A stretch of DNA of 64,000 nt from Belliella filtrata (lineage in GTDB: Bacteria > Bacteroidota > Bacteroidia > Cytophagales > Cyclobacteriaceae), in the NCBI RefSeq assembly GCF_022549775.1, contig NZ_JAKZGP010000004.1, positions 62,001 to 126,000 on the forward strand. The letters are read 5' to 3'. Each line of letters opens with the position of its first letter. The stretch's first letter is position 1. A program made the position numbers and the translations under genes. This document shows, one piece after another, positions 56,101 to 62,920 of the stretch. The notes below the pieces were generated by a model. It made no database searches. It was not told the origin of the DNA and worked only from the letters and a program-made list of their open reading frames with translations.

Positions 56101-59100
56101 GCTTATTCCTTCTGGAGGACCTTCAGCTAGCTATCAGCTATACTTCAACGGCAATTTGGTAAATGGCACAGAAATCACAGGTCTCTCAGCTGGAACATAT
56201 GAAGCATTCGCAGTAAGTGGCGGTTGCCCATCCGATAGAATTTCAATAGTGGTCTCTCAACCTTCGGAAGCATTGAGGGTATCGCTAGACTATCCAAATG
56301 AGGTCTTTTGTCACAATGACGAATTCATTATAGGTTTAGAAATCTCTGGAGGGAATGAAACATATGAAGCATCCATGGGGCAAGACTTCTTCCCAGTAGA
56401 TGGGTCAGGGCTATTTACCTTTGAAAATATCTTACCAGGAACCTATACGATTGAGGTCAGAGATCAAAAAGGCTGTTCTTGGACTCGTACCATCACGATT
56501 GCTAATCCCCCAGCCTTAGAAATTGATTTAATATCATTAGAGCATGTAAGTTGCCATGATGGGGAGGATGGATCTTTGGATGTTTCGGCTCAAGGAGGTT
56601 CAGGTCAACTTTCATTCGAATGGCGAGATGAATCGGGAAATGTGATCGGAAACAATTCTTCTATCTCTGGATTAAGCCCCGGAATTTATCAAGTTACTGT
56701 ATCAGATGAAAGAAATTGTTTCATCCTAGAAAACTTTCAAATAGACAATATAGACCCAATTTCCATTGAAGTAAATAATGTCAACCATGTGCTATGTCAT
56801 GGTGGCCGGTCAGGAAATTTCTTGATCGAAGCTAGTGGAGGAAATGGAGATTATATTGCTTTTGTCAACAACATAAGAAGTGATAATTTATCAATCAGCA
56901 ATTTACAAGCAGGCACTTATGAAGTCTATGTTGAAGACCGTAAAGGCTGTGTATCTCCTACAGTCGAAGTAACTATCACAGCACCAGACCCAATCGTAAT
57001 TGATATCGATGTAACTCCTATCAGCTGTTTTGGTGCCAGCGATGGACAAGCCGAAATAACAGCAAGTGGAGGGACAGAACCATACACCATCAGGTGGTCA
57101 GATGGTAGCACAGATTGGAGCAGAAATGATTTAATGCCGGGCATATTTGAGGTAGTCATCACAGATAGCAATGGATGTGTGGCAAGAGAAAACCTCATTG
57201 TCAGACAACCCGAGCCATTGAACACTACAGCACAAGTCAATCCAGTAAGCTGTGTGGGTGGAAATGATGGAAGTATCAGTCTTACGCTAAGTGGTGGAAC
57301 TGGCGTGATAGAGGTAAATTGGTTTGATGATGCTAACAATCCTATAGGAGAAGGAACATTGATAGAAGACCTTCTAGCAGGGACATATAGAGCGGAAATA
57401 GAAGATAGCAGAGGTTGTAGCATCAGCAGAACATTCATCGTCACAGAGCCATTTGAAGCTATTCAAGTCACTCCATTTATCGGAAATGTAAGATGTTCAG
57501 GAGATAGCAATGGAAGAATTGACCTGATCGTCACGGGAGGCACAGCTCCATATACTTACGAATGGTCAAACGGAGCAAGTACCAGAAACATCAGCAATTT
57601 GCAAGGTGGAATTTATCAAGTCAACATCACCGATGCCAATGGTTGTATTTTCACAGATGAATATCAAGTACTCACTCCTGATCCAATCAACATTAATTTG
57701 GTCAGCCTAGAAAATGTAAGCTGTAGTGCAGGAAATGATGGCAGCATTCAAATTGCGATAGAAGGTGGCACAGGTGATTATCAAATTCAATGGTCTACAG
57801 GTGATCAAGGCCTCACTATTGAAAACCTCATGTCTGGCATGTATACCGTTTTTGTGTTTGACGAGAACACTTGTTTTGCTTCAGAAACTTTCTTCATCAC
57901 ACAGCCCGATGCGCCTCTATCCGTTCAAGCAAATATTCCAACTGAAATATGCAACCCAGAAGACAGCTTGAATGTTACCTTGAATGTACAAGGTGGAACT
58001 GCACCTTACTCCTATTTGTGGTCAAACGGCGCAACCACCGAATCCATTCAGAACATCCAACCAGGGGAGTATGCTGTAACTGTAACTGACAGTAATGGCT
58101 GTACTACCTTCATCGAAATAGATGTACCTTCCCCAGCTCCTGCCATGCAACTTACACTTGAAGGCACCACGGCCATTTGTTCTACTGGAGGAAGAGCTGA
58201 AGTCACTGCAAACATTTCAGGCGGTGTAGCTCCATACTCTTACCTTTGGTCTACAGGTGCTAGTGGACCAACTGCGTCTAATCTTATCCCTGGTAATTAT
58301 ACCTTGACGGTAACAGATGCCGCTGGTTGCTCCATTTTTGAAGAAATAGAAATACTACCAGCACTTGATCTAGCCATCAGGTTGGATGAGTTAGATGCTG
58401 TCTCATGTTTTGGTGCAGCTGACGGACGAATCAGCATAACAACTTCGGGGGGGCTTGCGCCTTATGAAATAATTTGGAGCCATGGCCCCAGAGATGTCAC
58501 TACAGTTGCTGGTCTAGAGGCTGGAAACTATACAGTTACCATTAGAGATGCAACTGGCTGTAATACTACAGCTACATACAATATTCGGGAGCCAGAACTT
58601 CTTTCCTACAGAGAAGTAGTGAATAATGTATCCTGCTTCGGTGCAAACAATGGGGCTATAGAGCTCAATGTCACTGGTGGTACAGCGCCATATACCTACA
58701 GATGGTCTAATGGTTTCAATGGCAGAAATCCTAGAAATCTAGCACCTGGCATATACAGTGTAGTGATTACAGACAGAAATGGATGTAGCACAGGTGGGAG
58801 CTTCGGCATTTCTGAGCCTTCAGCCCTTTTGTTAGAATCTGATCATAGCCAAGAACTGAGTTGTCATGGTGACATGTTAGGCTTCATCAACCTCAATATT
58901 TCGGGAGGTATGCAACCCTACCGAGTGATTTGGTCGGACGATGATCAAGTTGATAGCTTCAATAGAGCAGGTCTTGCAGCTGGATCATATAGCGTGACAA
59001 TAATCGACGACAACAACTGTATCGTCGAAAGAACCTTTGAAATAAGAGAGCCCGAACCCCTTCAAGCGAGTTTACTTCACAGGTTTGACATAGATTGTGA

Positions 59101-59833
59101 AAACAAAACTTTGACAGGAATAGCTTGGCTAGAAATTTCTGGTGGAACCTCAGCCTATGAAATCAGCTGGTACAATGGTGATAGCAATACTACAGAAACA
59201 CAGTTTTTCCAAGGAGGAGAAGTATCAGCAATCATCACAGATGCCAATGGTTGTCAGTTTGAAATCAGTGATCAGATTGAACTTCCACTTGTTTTTACAG
59301 ATGCTGACTTTGTCTACACCATACCCTCTATTGGTACTACTGGAGAGATTCTTGTCCATGATGAAGTACAATTCATAGATAGGACATTAGGAAATGTAAT
59401 TGCTTGGGAGTGGGATTTTGGAGATGGAAATGGTAGCACATCACAAAACCCAAGTCATACCTACTCCAGACCGGGTACTTATCAAATTAGACTCAAGACT
59501 TTTGACATATTTGGCTGTGTGTCAGAAGCTGAAATTGCTGTTGAAGTATTGGCTTCTTATAGAGTTATGATTCCGAATGCCTTTACACCAAATGGTGACG
59601 GAGTCAATGATCTTTTCTTCCCGAAAGTGAGAGGAGTAAAAACCTATGAATTCTACATTTTCAACAAATGGGGTGAGTTAATCTATACTAACATGAATGG
59701 AGAGGATGAAGGATGGGACGGTCGATTGAATGGTAAAATGAGTCCGAATGGAAATTATGTCTATAAGTTAGTCTTTGAAGCAGAGGATGGTGAGAAAGGA
59801 AGTCAAACGGGGGTATTTACACTTATCAATTAA
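50138..59833 (+). CDS. Giant SprB-like repeat adhesin, T9SS substrate with type-B C-terminal domain
   Basis: A 3231-aa surface protein. A signal peptide (about 1-30, ending NSIAQ) is followed by roughly 37 diverged SprB-like repeats of about 80 residues. Each starts with a block like SCFGANDGSI, continues with GGTAPYTYxWSNG and ends LxAGxYxVxVTDxxGC. A PKD domain (about 3055-3137, WEWDFGDGNGSTSQNPSHTY) precedes the gliding-motility/CHU_C C-terminal domain (about 3140-3231, IPNAFTPNGDGVNDLFFP). That domain marks T9SS type-B cargo, usually needing a SprF-like partner, and a PorP/SprF gene follows at 6 bp. SprB in Flavobacterium is a mobile gliding adhesin; here gliding, adhesion or both are possible. 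Confidence 0.93.
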   Translation: MSYMVKLYLLKINILILFLTTMAWQNSIAQSMEGDRYVREECLRVAEFRVRGGEAPYTYTWELNGEIIQVDENLGPSEVSILTQAQRGTYIATVVDAKGDIYSDTFTFQGSSNFTLDIEFLEENECDGITYGRIEGVINNGLSPFIVTIYDEFGQVVQSTPISGNTINLSGFPAGSYVVEVENANGCVEYDEVELEEIEPIEFDDDGNLGAFPVTCEDNGSISYNILGYEGEVRFRIRRASGGYVNPWTVANGGEVRFDGLPIGDYFLEISDAFRLESCPEELPFSIIDESLFYFDSTPSNITCFGESDGSILFEITRNYTDINPLPTEVYVSLTNSSGLTIVTEELVNVDATSGQYTFTNLPADTYTITTKHGGLNYPECMQTFTVEINGPPALLTTTRNAINVQCFGESTGQASVTPAGGWGGYTFAWDNGATTSQISNLEAGNYYVDITDAGGCTIREEFEIIGPPAILKAEIEVVRNLTCVGSNDGIARVYDITGGYGGYTIEWSIGNQSTEEAYDLPEGQISVTITDSEGCSIILYENVTAPPAPLVLDFPSPVTCFGADDGSVRIIVDDTAAYEITIGSETLYGSDVTFDKLTAGNYTAVISYENSCKISRNITIGTPSRVQINATNLQRDNISCNGLEDGSISGLTANGGTGTLSYQWYIEDNGSYIEIPEATTLNLNDLGVGTYKIVVTDENGCFDEEIYTITEPDALQVSAPTTTPVSCFGSQDGSVSFNISGGRTPYAYSLNNGTFVNTSNQNITINNLPAGTNNTIVVRDASGCSLDEFEFDIDSPTQIEIDLVSITPETCFGQENGSIQIETNGGSGGLKHEWYIAGDFSTVIATTEDLTNVGPGSYTVRVSELTNDYCYVQETFIIPPTPALQITLDGSPVHINCFGESTGAINVQASGGTGSYTYEWTGSNGFTADTQNISDIPAGTYRVRVTDENGCYDEIVDIQINQPVAGIEIQTLALNSPSCPDANDGSIQIQVSGGTPGYNISWQKENENGDFESFPGASQSLIGVPAGTYKILVSDAAGCIHGLEIILEGPDQIVVNIEDLQNVSCFGRNDGRINIGVTGGTFPYFYEWSHGFINQNPRNLGEGTYSVTITDARGCIAILEDIVISQPEEVAINIIDISEPSCDHNDGRIEVEFVGGDASFASQWYRLPDNILVAENVNFLENITPGVYSVTYGSSATCSFSRIITVPGPTNPLQLNVSAQDPTCDNDNGIIAISAAGGVPGYQFFVTVNGIQEELTSNIIANLEAGDYEVTVRDSRGCEVSRSITISNPNQPIYDIEKIQDVSCFGGNDGIIKFETFGDFSEITFQWFRRETTGTNTPIALDQLDELIAGRYFVRFTYDNNCTLDSDDYIITQPDEIIVISQVEQLTCFDDLGQIILNITGGNPDKSITLTGDNGYTNTISNFFTGAAEFENLPAGIYTYTISDPNCTPFNDDIEIFSIQQPVFTFSKTDVYCFGDETGSIEIIDIDVETNRTYTIILNGTNRGMQTSFTNLPAGIYTLQLVDNFGCESLTQNITINQPTRPLQIFNLATVNNTCFEGTEGEVSFEILGGTEPYTYTLTGNNGYSQNASALQEGDIYEHTDLRAGLYTLTVLDQNGNCQAVETFFISEPTELTLTENIGEIACPGDVTFIALTMNGGTPPYQYVWEAWDSNLSVWTTRPSTSNRLDDITPGLYRYTATDQYDCTEFKNEITIDEAPPVSIDYDNDDILCYGGSTTVRLTASRPGATNFTFFVNGNQIFGNTFTAIAGSYEAYALDNRNGCVSDPITIEVNQPDAPLAYQILDVKDLSCFETGDGEISFTLTGGTAPYQIQFGSETRTAGENDAVTFSGLSANVQYLINVEDENGCLINIPPITLNQPFPLQANHNITPIQCFDGEGSIAVQTTGGRIPITITWEYAENGVDFIEMPSLEGQFNALNLKSGTYRYTIADAGGCTSMDNIVVLDQPTQTTLDFVVEDVSCYQGNDGVVRLIPSGGPSASYQLYFNGNLVNGTEITGLSAGTYEAFAVSGGCPSDRISIVVSQPSEALRVSLDYPNEVFCHNDEFIIGLEISGGNETYEASMGQDFFPVDGSGLFTFENILPGTYTIEVRDQKGCSWTRTITIANPPALEIDLISLEHVSCHDGEDGSLDVSAQGGSGQLSFEWRDESGNVIGNNSSISGLSPGIYQVTVSDERNCFILENFQIDNIDPISIEVNNVNHVLCHGGRSGNFLIEASGGNGDYIAFVNNIRSDNLSISNLQAGTYEVYVEDRKGCVSPTVEVTITAPDPIVIDIDVTPISCFGASDGQAEITASGGTEPYTIRWSDGSTDWSRNDLMPGIFEVVITDSNGCVARENLIVRQPEPLNTTAQVNPVSCVGGNDGSISLTLSGGTGVIEVNWFDDANNPIGEGTLIEDLLAGTYRAEIEDSRGCSISRTFIVTEPFEAIQVTPFIGNVRCSGDSNGRIDLIVTGGTAPYTYEWSNGASTRNISNLQGGIYQVNITDANGCIFTDEYQVLTPDPININLVSLENVSCSAGNDGSIQIAIEGGTGDYQIQWSTGDQGLTIENLMSGMYTVFVFDENTCFASETFFITQPDAPLSVQANIPTEICNPEDSLNVTLNVQGGTAPYSYLWSNGATTESIQNIQPGEYAVTVTDSNGCTTFIEIDVPSPAPAMQLTLEGTTAICSTGGRAEVTANISGGVAPYSYLWSTGASGPTASNLIPGNYTLTVTDAAGCSIFEEIEILPALDLAIRLDELDAVSCFGAADGRISITTSGGLAPYEIIWSHGPRDVTTVAGLEAGNYTVTIRDATGCNTTATYNIREPELLSYREVVNNVSCFGANNGAIELNVTGGTAPYTYRWSNGFNGRNPRNLAPGIYSVVITDRNGCSTGGSFGISEPSALLLESDHSQELSCHGDMLGFINLNISGGMQPYRVIWSDDDQVDSFNRAGLAAGSYSVTIIDDNNCIVERTFEIREPEPLQASLLHRFDIDCENKTLTGIAWLEISGGTSAYEISWYNGDSNTTETQFFQGGEVSAIITDANGCQFEISDQIELPLVFTDADFVYTIPSIGTTGEILVHDEVQFIDRTLGNVIAWEWDFGDGNGSTSQNPSHTYSRPGTYQIRLKTFDIFGCVSEAEIAVEVLASYRVMIPNAFTPNGDGVNDLFFPKVRGVKTYEFYIFNKWGELIYTNMNGEDEGWDGRLNGKMSPNGNYVYKLVFEAEDGEKGSQTGVFTLIN
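50205..59290 (+). repeat. Tandem protein-level repeat region of the adhesin, about 37 units
   Basis: Unit boundaries are marked by recurring codons for a Cys, usually Cys-Phe-Gly or Cys-x-Gly, and a closing Gly-Cys about 75 residues later. Units average about 245 bp. They are diverged at the DNA level, so this is an old expansion rather than a recent slippage array. The best-conserved units lie towards the 3' end (about 57,000-59,000). Confidence 0.8.
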
Positions 59834-59839
59834 GAAATC

Positions 59840-60883
59840 ATGAAAAATCCATCGATCATAAAGTCATTCTTTATCTTCATGTGCATTTTATACATGAAGG
59901 GGACAGTATTCGGGCAGGATGTACAGTATACGCAGTTTTATGCAGCACCACTTTACCTAAACCCTGCATTTACAGGAGCATCAGAGCTTACTCGGATTGG
60001 TGCAAATTATAGAAATCAATGGCCAGGACTTGATCATTCTTTTAATTCCTATTCAGCATACATCGATCATTATATGTTTGATATCAACTCTGGTGTGGGT
60101 CTGATTTTCAATGCAAACAGAGAAAGTAAAGCAAAACTTTCTACCAATGAAGTGGGCATATCCTATGCGTACAGGTTAAAACTTGGTTTTGATTCCTTTT
60201 TGCGAGTAGGTGGTCAGGTCAGCTATGTAAATCGTGATGCCTATTTTGGAGATTTAGTCTTCGGAAATCAATTGGACATCAACACTGGAGGCATAGGTAG
60301 TGACAGTGGTGAATTATTTTCTGATGATTATCGCCATAGCTTTATGGATTATAATTTTGGTCTGCTTTACCACACCGAAATCTATTGGCTAGGAATCTCA
60401 GGCCATCACCTTTCTCAACCAAACACTTCATTTATTGATGGAAATATAAGTAAACTACCTATGAGATTATCAGCGCATGGCGGGATAAAAATTGACCTTG
60501 GTGAAGGGTTTATCAATAATTATTACAGCAATACCCGTCAGGAAAGAGCAGCTTTTTTTGCTTTCAACTATAAGCATCAATCGCCTTTTAATCAGCTTGA
60601 TATTGGGACACAGTTTTTTATACAGCCTTTGGTTTTGGGCGTTTGGTACAGAGGTTTCCCTGTGAAATATGCTCTGCCAAACAATGAGTCCATTGCCGGC
60701 TTAATTGGGCTAACATTAGAAAGTGGTCTCGACATAGGCTACAGCTATGATTTTACATTATCCAAAATGGGAAATCTTCAATCAGCTGGAGCGCATGAAA
60801 TCTCTATCAGGTATTCATTCCTGTATGGAGATCCAAATCAAAGGAATAGAAGAAGTACCATTATCCCATGTTTTAGATTTTAA
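59840..60883 (+). CDS. PorP/SprF-family type IX secretion outer membrane protein
   Basis: A 347-aa beta-barrel protein with a signal peptide (to about residue 25, VFGQ). The family-typical start is QYTQFYAAPLYLNPAFTGA, followed by RIGANYRNQWPGL; the C-terminal part consists of amphipathic strands. SprF-like proteins are needed for secretion and surface attachment of type-B CTD cargo such as SprB. The 6-bp gap to the adhesin gene points to a dedicated pair. The core T9SS machinery (gldKLMN, sov/sprA) is not in the window. Confidence 0.93.
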   Translation: MKNPSIIKSFFIFMCILYMKGTVFGQDVQYTQFYAAPLYLNPAFTGASELTRIGANYRNQWPGLDHSFNSYSAYIDHYMFDINSGVGLIFNANRESKAKLSTNEVGISYAYRLKLGFDSFLRVGGQVSYVNRDAYFGDLVFGNQLDINTGGIGSDSGELFSDDYRHSFMDYNFGLLYHTEIYWLGISGHHLSQPNTSFIDGNISKLPMRLSAHGGIKIDLGEGFINNYYSNTRQERAAFFAFNYKHQSPFNQLDIGTQFFIQPLVLGVWYRGFPVKYALPNNESIAGLIGLTLESGLDIGYSYDFTLSKMGNLQSAGAHEISIRYSFLYGDPNQRNRRSTIIPCFRF

Positions 60884-60891
60884 AAAGTGCT

Positions 60892-61506
60892 TTAGAGGAT
60901 TTCTTCCGAATGTGTAATCACTGCACCAGCATTTTCCATTTCAATCATTGCTTTAACAAAATCATCTGGATGGATATTGACAGCCTTTGTGGCATCTAGG
61001 ATCAGGTGAACCTCAAACCCCTCACTTAAACCATCCAAAACGGTAAACTTTACGCAATAGTCCTCCGCCAATCCACAGATAAAAATCTCTTCAATCCCAT
61101 TATCTTTGAGAAACTTACTAAGACCAGTATCGCCCTTTTTATTATTATCAAAAAATCCAGAATAGGAATCTACTTTTGGATTCATCCCCTTTTGAAACAC
61201 CGCTTTCCATTTTTCTTGATTCAAATCTTTATGAAATGATGCTCCAAAGGTATTTTGAACGCAATGCACTGGCCACAAGATCTGTTGAATACCATCGAGT
61301 GAGACAAATTCCCCAGGTTTCTTATTTTCATGATTAGTAGCAAAACTCCCATGATTCTCTGGATGCCAATCTTGTGTAGCCACTATAAAATCAAATTTTT
61401 CTTGAAGTTGATTTATGATTGGAATAATCTGGTCTCCTTCTTTTACAGCTAGAGTGCCACCTGGCAAAAAATCGTTTTGTACATCTACTATAATTAGTCC
61501 TTTCAT
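60892..61506 (-). CDS. pncA: Nicotinamidase (pyrazinamidase-like)
   Basis: A 204-aa isochorismatase-fold amidase converting nicotinamide to nicotinate. Expected marks are IIVDVQNDFLPGG with the catalytic Asp8, the metal site ATQDWHPENHGSF, WPVHCVQN, and the nucleophile Cys in GLAEDYCVKFTV. It acts in the cytoplasm in the first step of NAD salvage from nicotinamide; its product is the substrate of the PncB encoded on the same strand at 62.9-64 kb. It converges on the PorP/SprF gene with an 8-bp gap and is separated from prs by 493 bp, so it probably has its own promoter. Confidence 0.95.
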   Translation of the reverse strand: MKGLIIVDVQNDFLPGGTLAVKEGDQIIPIINQLQEKFDFIVATQDWHPENHGSFATNHENKKPGEFVSLDGIQQILWPVHCVQNTFGASFHKDLNQEKWKAVFQKGMNPKVDSYSGFFDNNKKGDTGLSKFLKDNGIEEIFICGLAEDYCVKFTVLDGLSEGFEVHLILDATKAVNIHPDDFVKAMIEMENAGAVITHSEEIL

Positions 61507-61520
61507 AGGTTCTCAAGATT

Positions 61521-61595
61521 AGAGGATTTTTTTAAGATTGGAAGATTACAAAAATATAAAATTGTTTGGGAGGATTTTTAAAATTAGAAGATTAC
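61521..61595. repeat. Short direct repeat pair upstream of pncA
   Basis: Two units of about 28 bp (61521-61549 and 61569-61595) share GAGGATTTTT, then AA(G/A)ATT(G/A)GAAGATTAC-like sequence, with a 2-bp length difference. They lie directly in the pncA 5' region, so they may affect its promoter or simply be intergenic repeats. Confidence 0.45.
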
Positions 61596-61690
61596 TGGCA
61601 ACAAAGATTTGAATGTTGAAATGAACAACCCCTATAAACCCATCGATATCACAACAGAGAAACCGCATTTAACAATCTCCAAGCAAAAGT

Positions 61691-61772
61691 ATCCTTCGAG
61701 GGTTCTTTTCGCTAAGACCGTAGGTCTAATTTGGCTAAATGACATCAACTCCAGCTTAAGCCCTCGAAGGAT
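61691..61772. repeat. 82-bp element with perfect 12-bp inverted ends
   Basis: ATCCTTCGAGGG (61691-61702) is exactly inverse to CCCTCGAAGGAT (61761-61772). Inside is a short AGACC/GGTCT hairpin. The GC-rich ends stand out against AT-rich surroundings. It could end the prs transcript or be a small non-coding mobile repeat. Confidence 0.55.
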
Positions 61773-61999
61773 TTTTCCAAAAAGCAATTTCCATGGATAC
61801 TTTGGTACGAATTTCTATTTCAACACCAGTTTCAAAATATTTCAGCGTAGCTACAATTCACCAATTTGTCTATCGCAGGTTAGCGTATATTTCAAATGTA
61901 TATTGGGTCAATCCATACCCCTCAACCTTCCTTTTTCATCCTTCATCCCCAATTGGACAATCAAACGAACAGGCTTTCTCCTTTCTCCTCAACCTTCTC

Positions 62000-62920
62000 T
62001 TACAATGCTCCCACTATCAAATCAGCTACAGTTTCCACACGAAGTATTTTTGAATTCAAAGTGTGGCAATTCACATGAGTATCAGTCGCTATTACTTTTT
62101 CTATTACGCCAGATGCCTCTATTTTCTCTAATGCTTCGTTAGTAAATAAGCCGTGAGTTGTGATGGTATAAATCTTATTTGCGCCAGCTTCTTTATAGGC
62201 TTTTGCCGCATTTATCAATGATCCTCCTGTACGGATCATGTCGTCATAGATTACTACATCTTTACCATCGACATCAGCAGAGATACTCGTCACAGCAGTC
62301 TCATCACCTGATATCCTTCTTTTGAACACAAAAGCTGCATCTACACCCATGTCATTGGCTAATGACTCTACCCATTTAGCTCTCCCCGCATCTGTGCATG
62401 CCATTACAAAACCTGGAGATGCCAATTCCTTGGCTATCTTGATCACAATTGATTTGCAATAAATATGATTGATCAAAACCTGTCCTTCAAAATAATGAGG
62501 AATGCCTTCTGAATGAAGATCAAAAAACATGAAATGATTACCTTGACTGGTTCGAGGTAGAGAAGAAAACATAACAGCTCTCGATTTTGCTGTCACCACT
62601 TCTCCAGCTTTCACGGCTCTTTCCATGGTTGAATAGCCAAAATAGGGAAACACTATAAAGATGGATTTGGCACCATATTTTATAAGTGCATAGGCCAAAT
62701 CGTAGATTTCAAGGGTATCTCCATCTGAGATAGTCCCTCCAATTAGGACCACATCTTTTTCATATACCGAAGTGATGATTCTTTGATACCTTTCTCCATC
62801 TGGAAAATGTTTGACTTCTATCTCCCCCTTTTCAAATCCACCCAATCGAATCACTTCATCCCTCAAATAACTGTATGCTTGTGTAGAAAAAATAATTTTA
62901 TCTCTATTACTCATGTTCAT
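62000..62920 (-). CDS. Divergent ribose-phosphate pyrophosphokinase (PRPP synthase paralogue)
   Basis: A 306-aa PRPP synthase-fold protein. Preserved parts are FPDGE (39-43), the FDLHSEGI region (133-140) and a PRPP-loop-like DDMIRTGGS (226-234). Two sites depart from the canonical enzyme: the ATP-contact segment normally GYARQDR reads GYSTMER (95-101), and the ribose-5-phosphate loop normally DDMIDTGGT has Arg230 for Asp. It overlaps the nicotinate phosphoribosyltransferase stop by 14 bp, which points to PRPP supply for NAD salvage. Whether it is fully active on ATP and ribose-5-phosphate is uncertain. A standard prs is presumably elsewhere. Confidence 0.85.
   Translation of the reverse strand: MNMSNRDKIIFSTQAYSYLRDEVIRLGGFEKGEIEVKHFPDGERYQRIITSVYEKDVVLIGGTISDGDTLEIYDLAYALIKYGAKSIFIVFPYFGYSTMERAVKAGEVVTAKSRAVMFSSLPRTSQGNHFMFFDLHSEGIPHYFEGQVLINHIYCKSIVIKIAKELASPGFVMACTDAGRAKWVESLANDMGVDAAFVFKRRISGDETAVTSISADVDGKDVVIYDDMIRTGGSLINAAKAYKEAGANKIYTITTHGLFTNEALEKIEASGVIEKVIATDTHVNCHTLNSKILRVETVADLIVGAL

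Larger units (their letters stand above)
61507..61999. other. Gene-free region between pncA and the PRPP synthase gene
   Basis: The 493-bp region has two near-direct repeats with AGGATTTTT...AGAAGATTAC character (61521-61549 and 61569-61595) and an 82-bp segment bounded by a perfect 12-bp inverted repeat (61691-61772). An open frame crossing it on the plus strand has no protein features and runs into the prs 3' end. No RNA gene was recognised. Confidence 0.55.

Noticed and set aside
56926-57444. 172-codon minus-strand frame inside the adhesin gene
   Set aside because: It is an antisense shadow of the SprB-like repeats; the sequence simply mirrors the repeat codons.
50205-59290. The repeated DNA of the adhesin considered as a CRISPR array or recent tandem DNA repeat
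   Set aside because: Periodicity is about 245 bp, the units are strongly diverged in DNA, and they lie in one continuous reading frame with a protein-level consensus.
61609-62142. 177-codon plus-strand open frame between pncA and prs
   Set aside because: It overlaps the 3' end of the clearly real PRPP synthase gene by over 140 bp on the opposite strand, crosses an inverted repeat, and its product is Ser/Pro/Phe-rich with no signal, domain or plausible start context.
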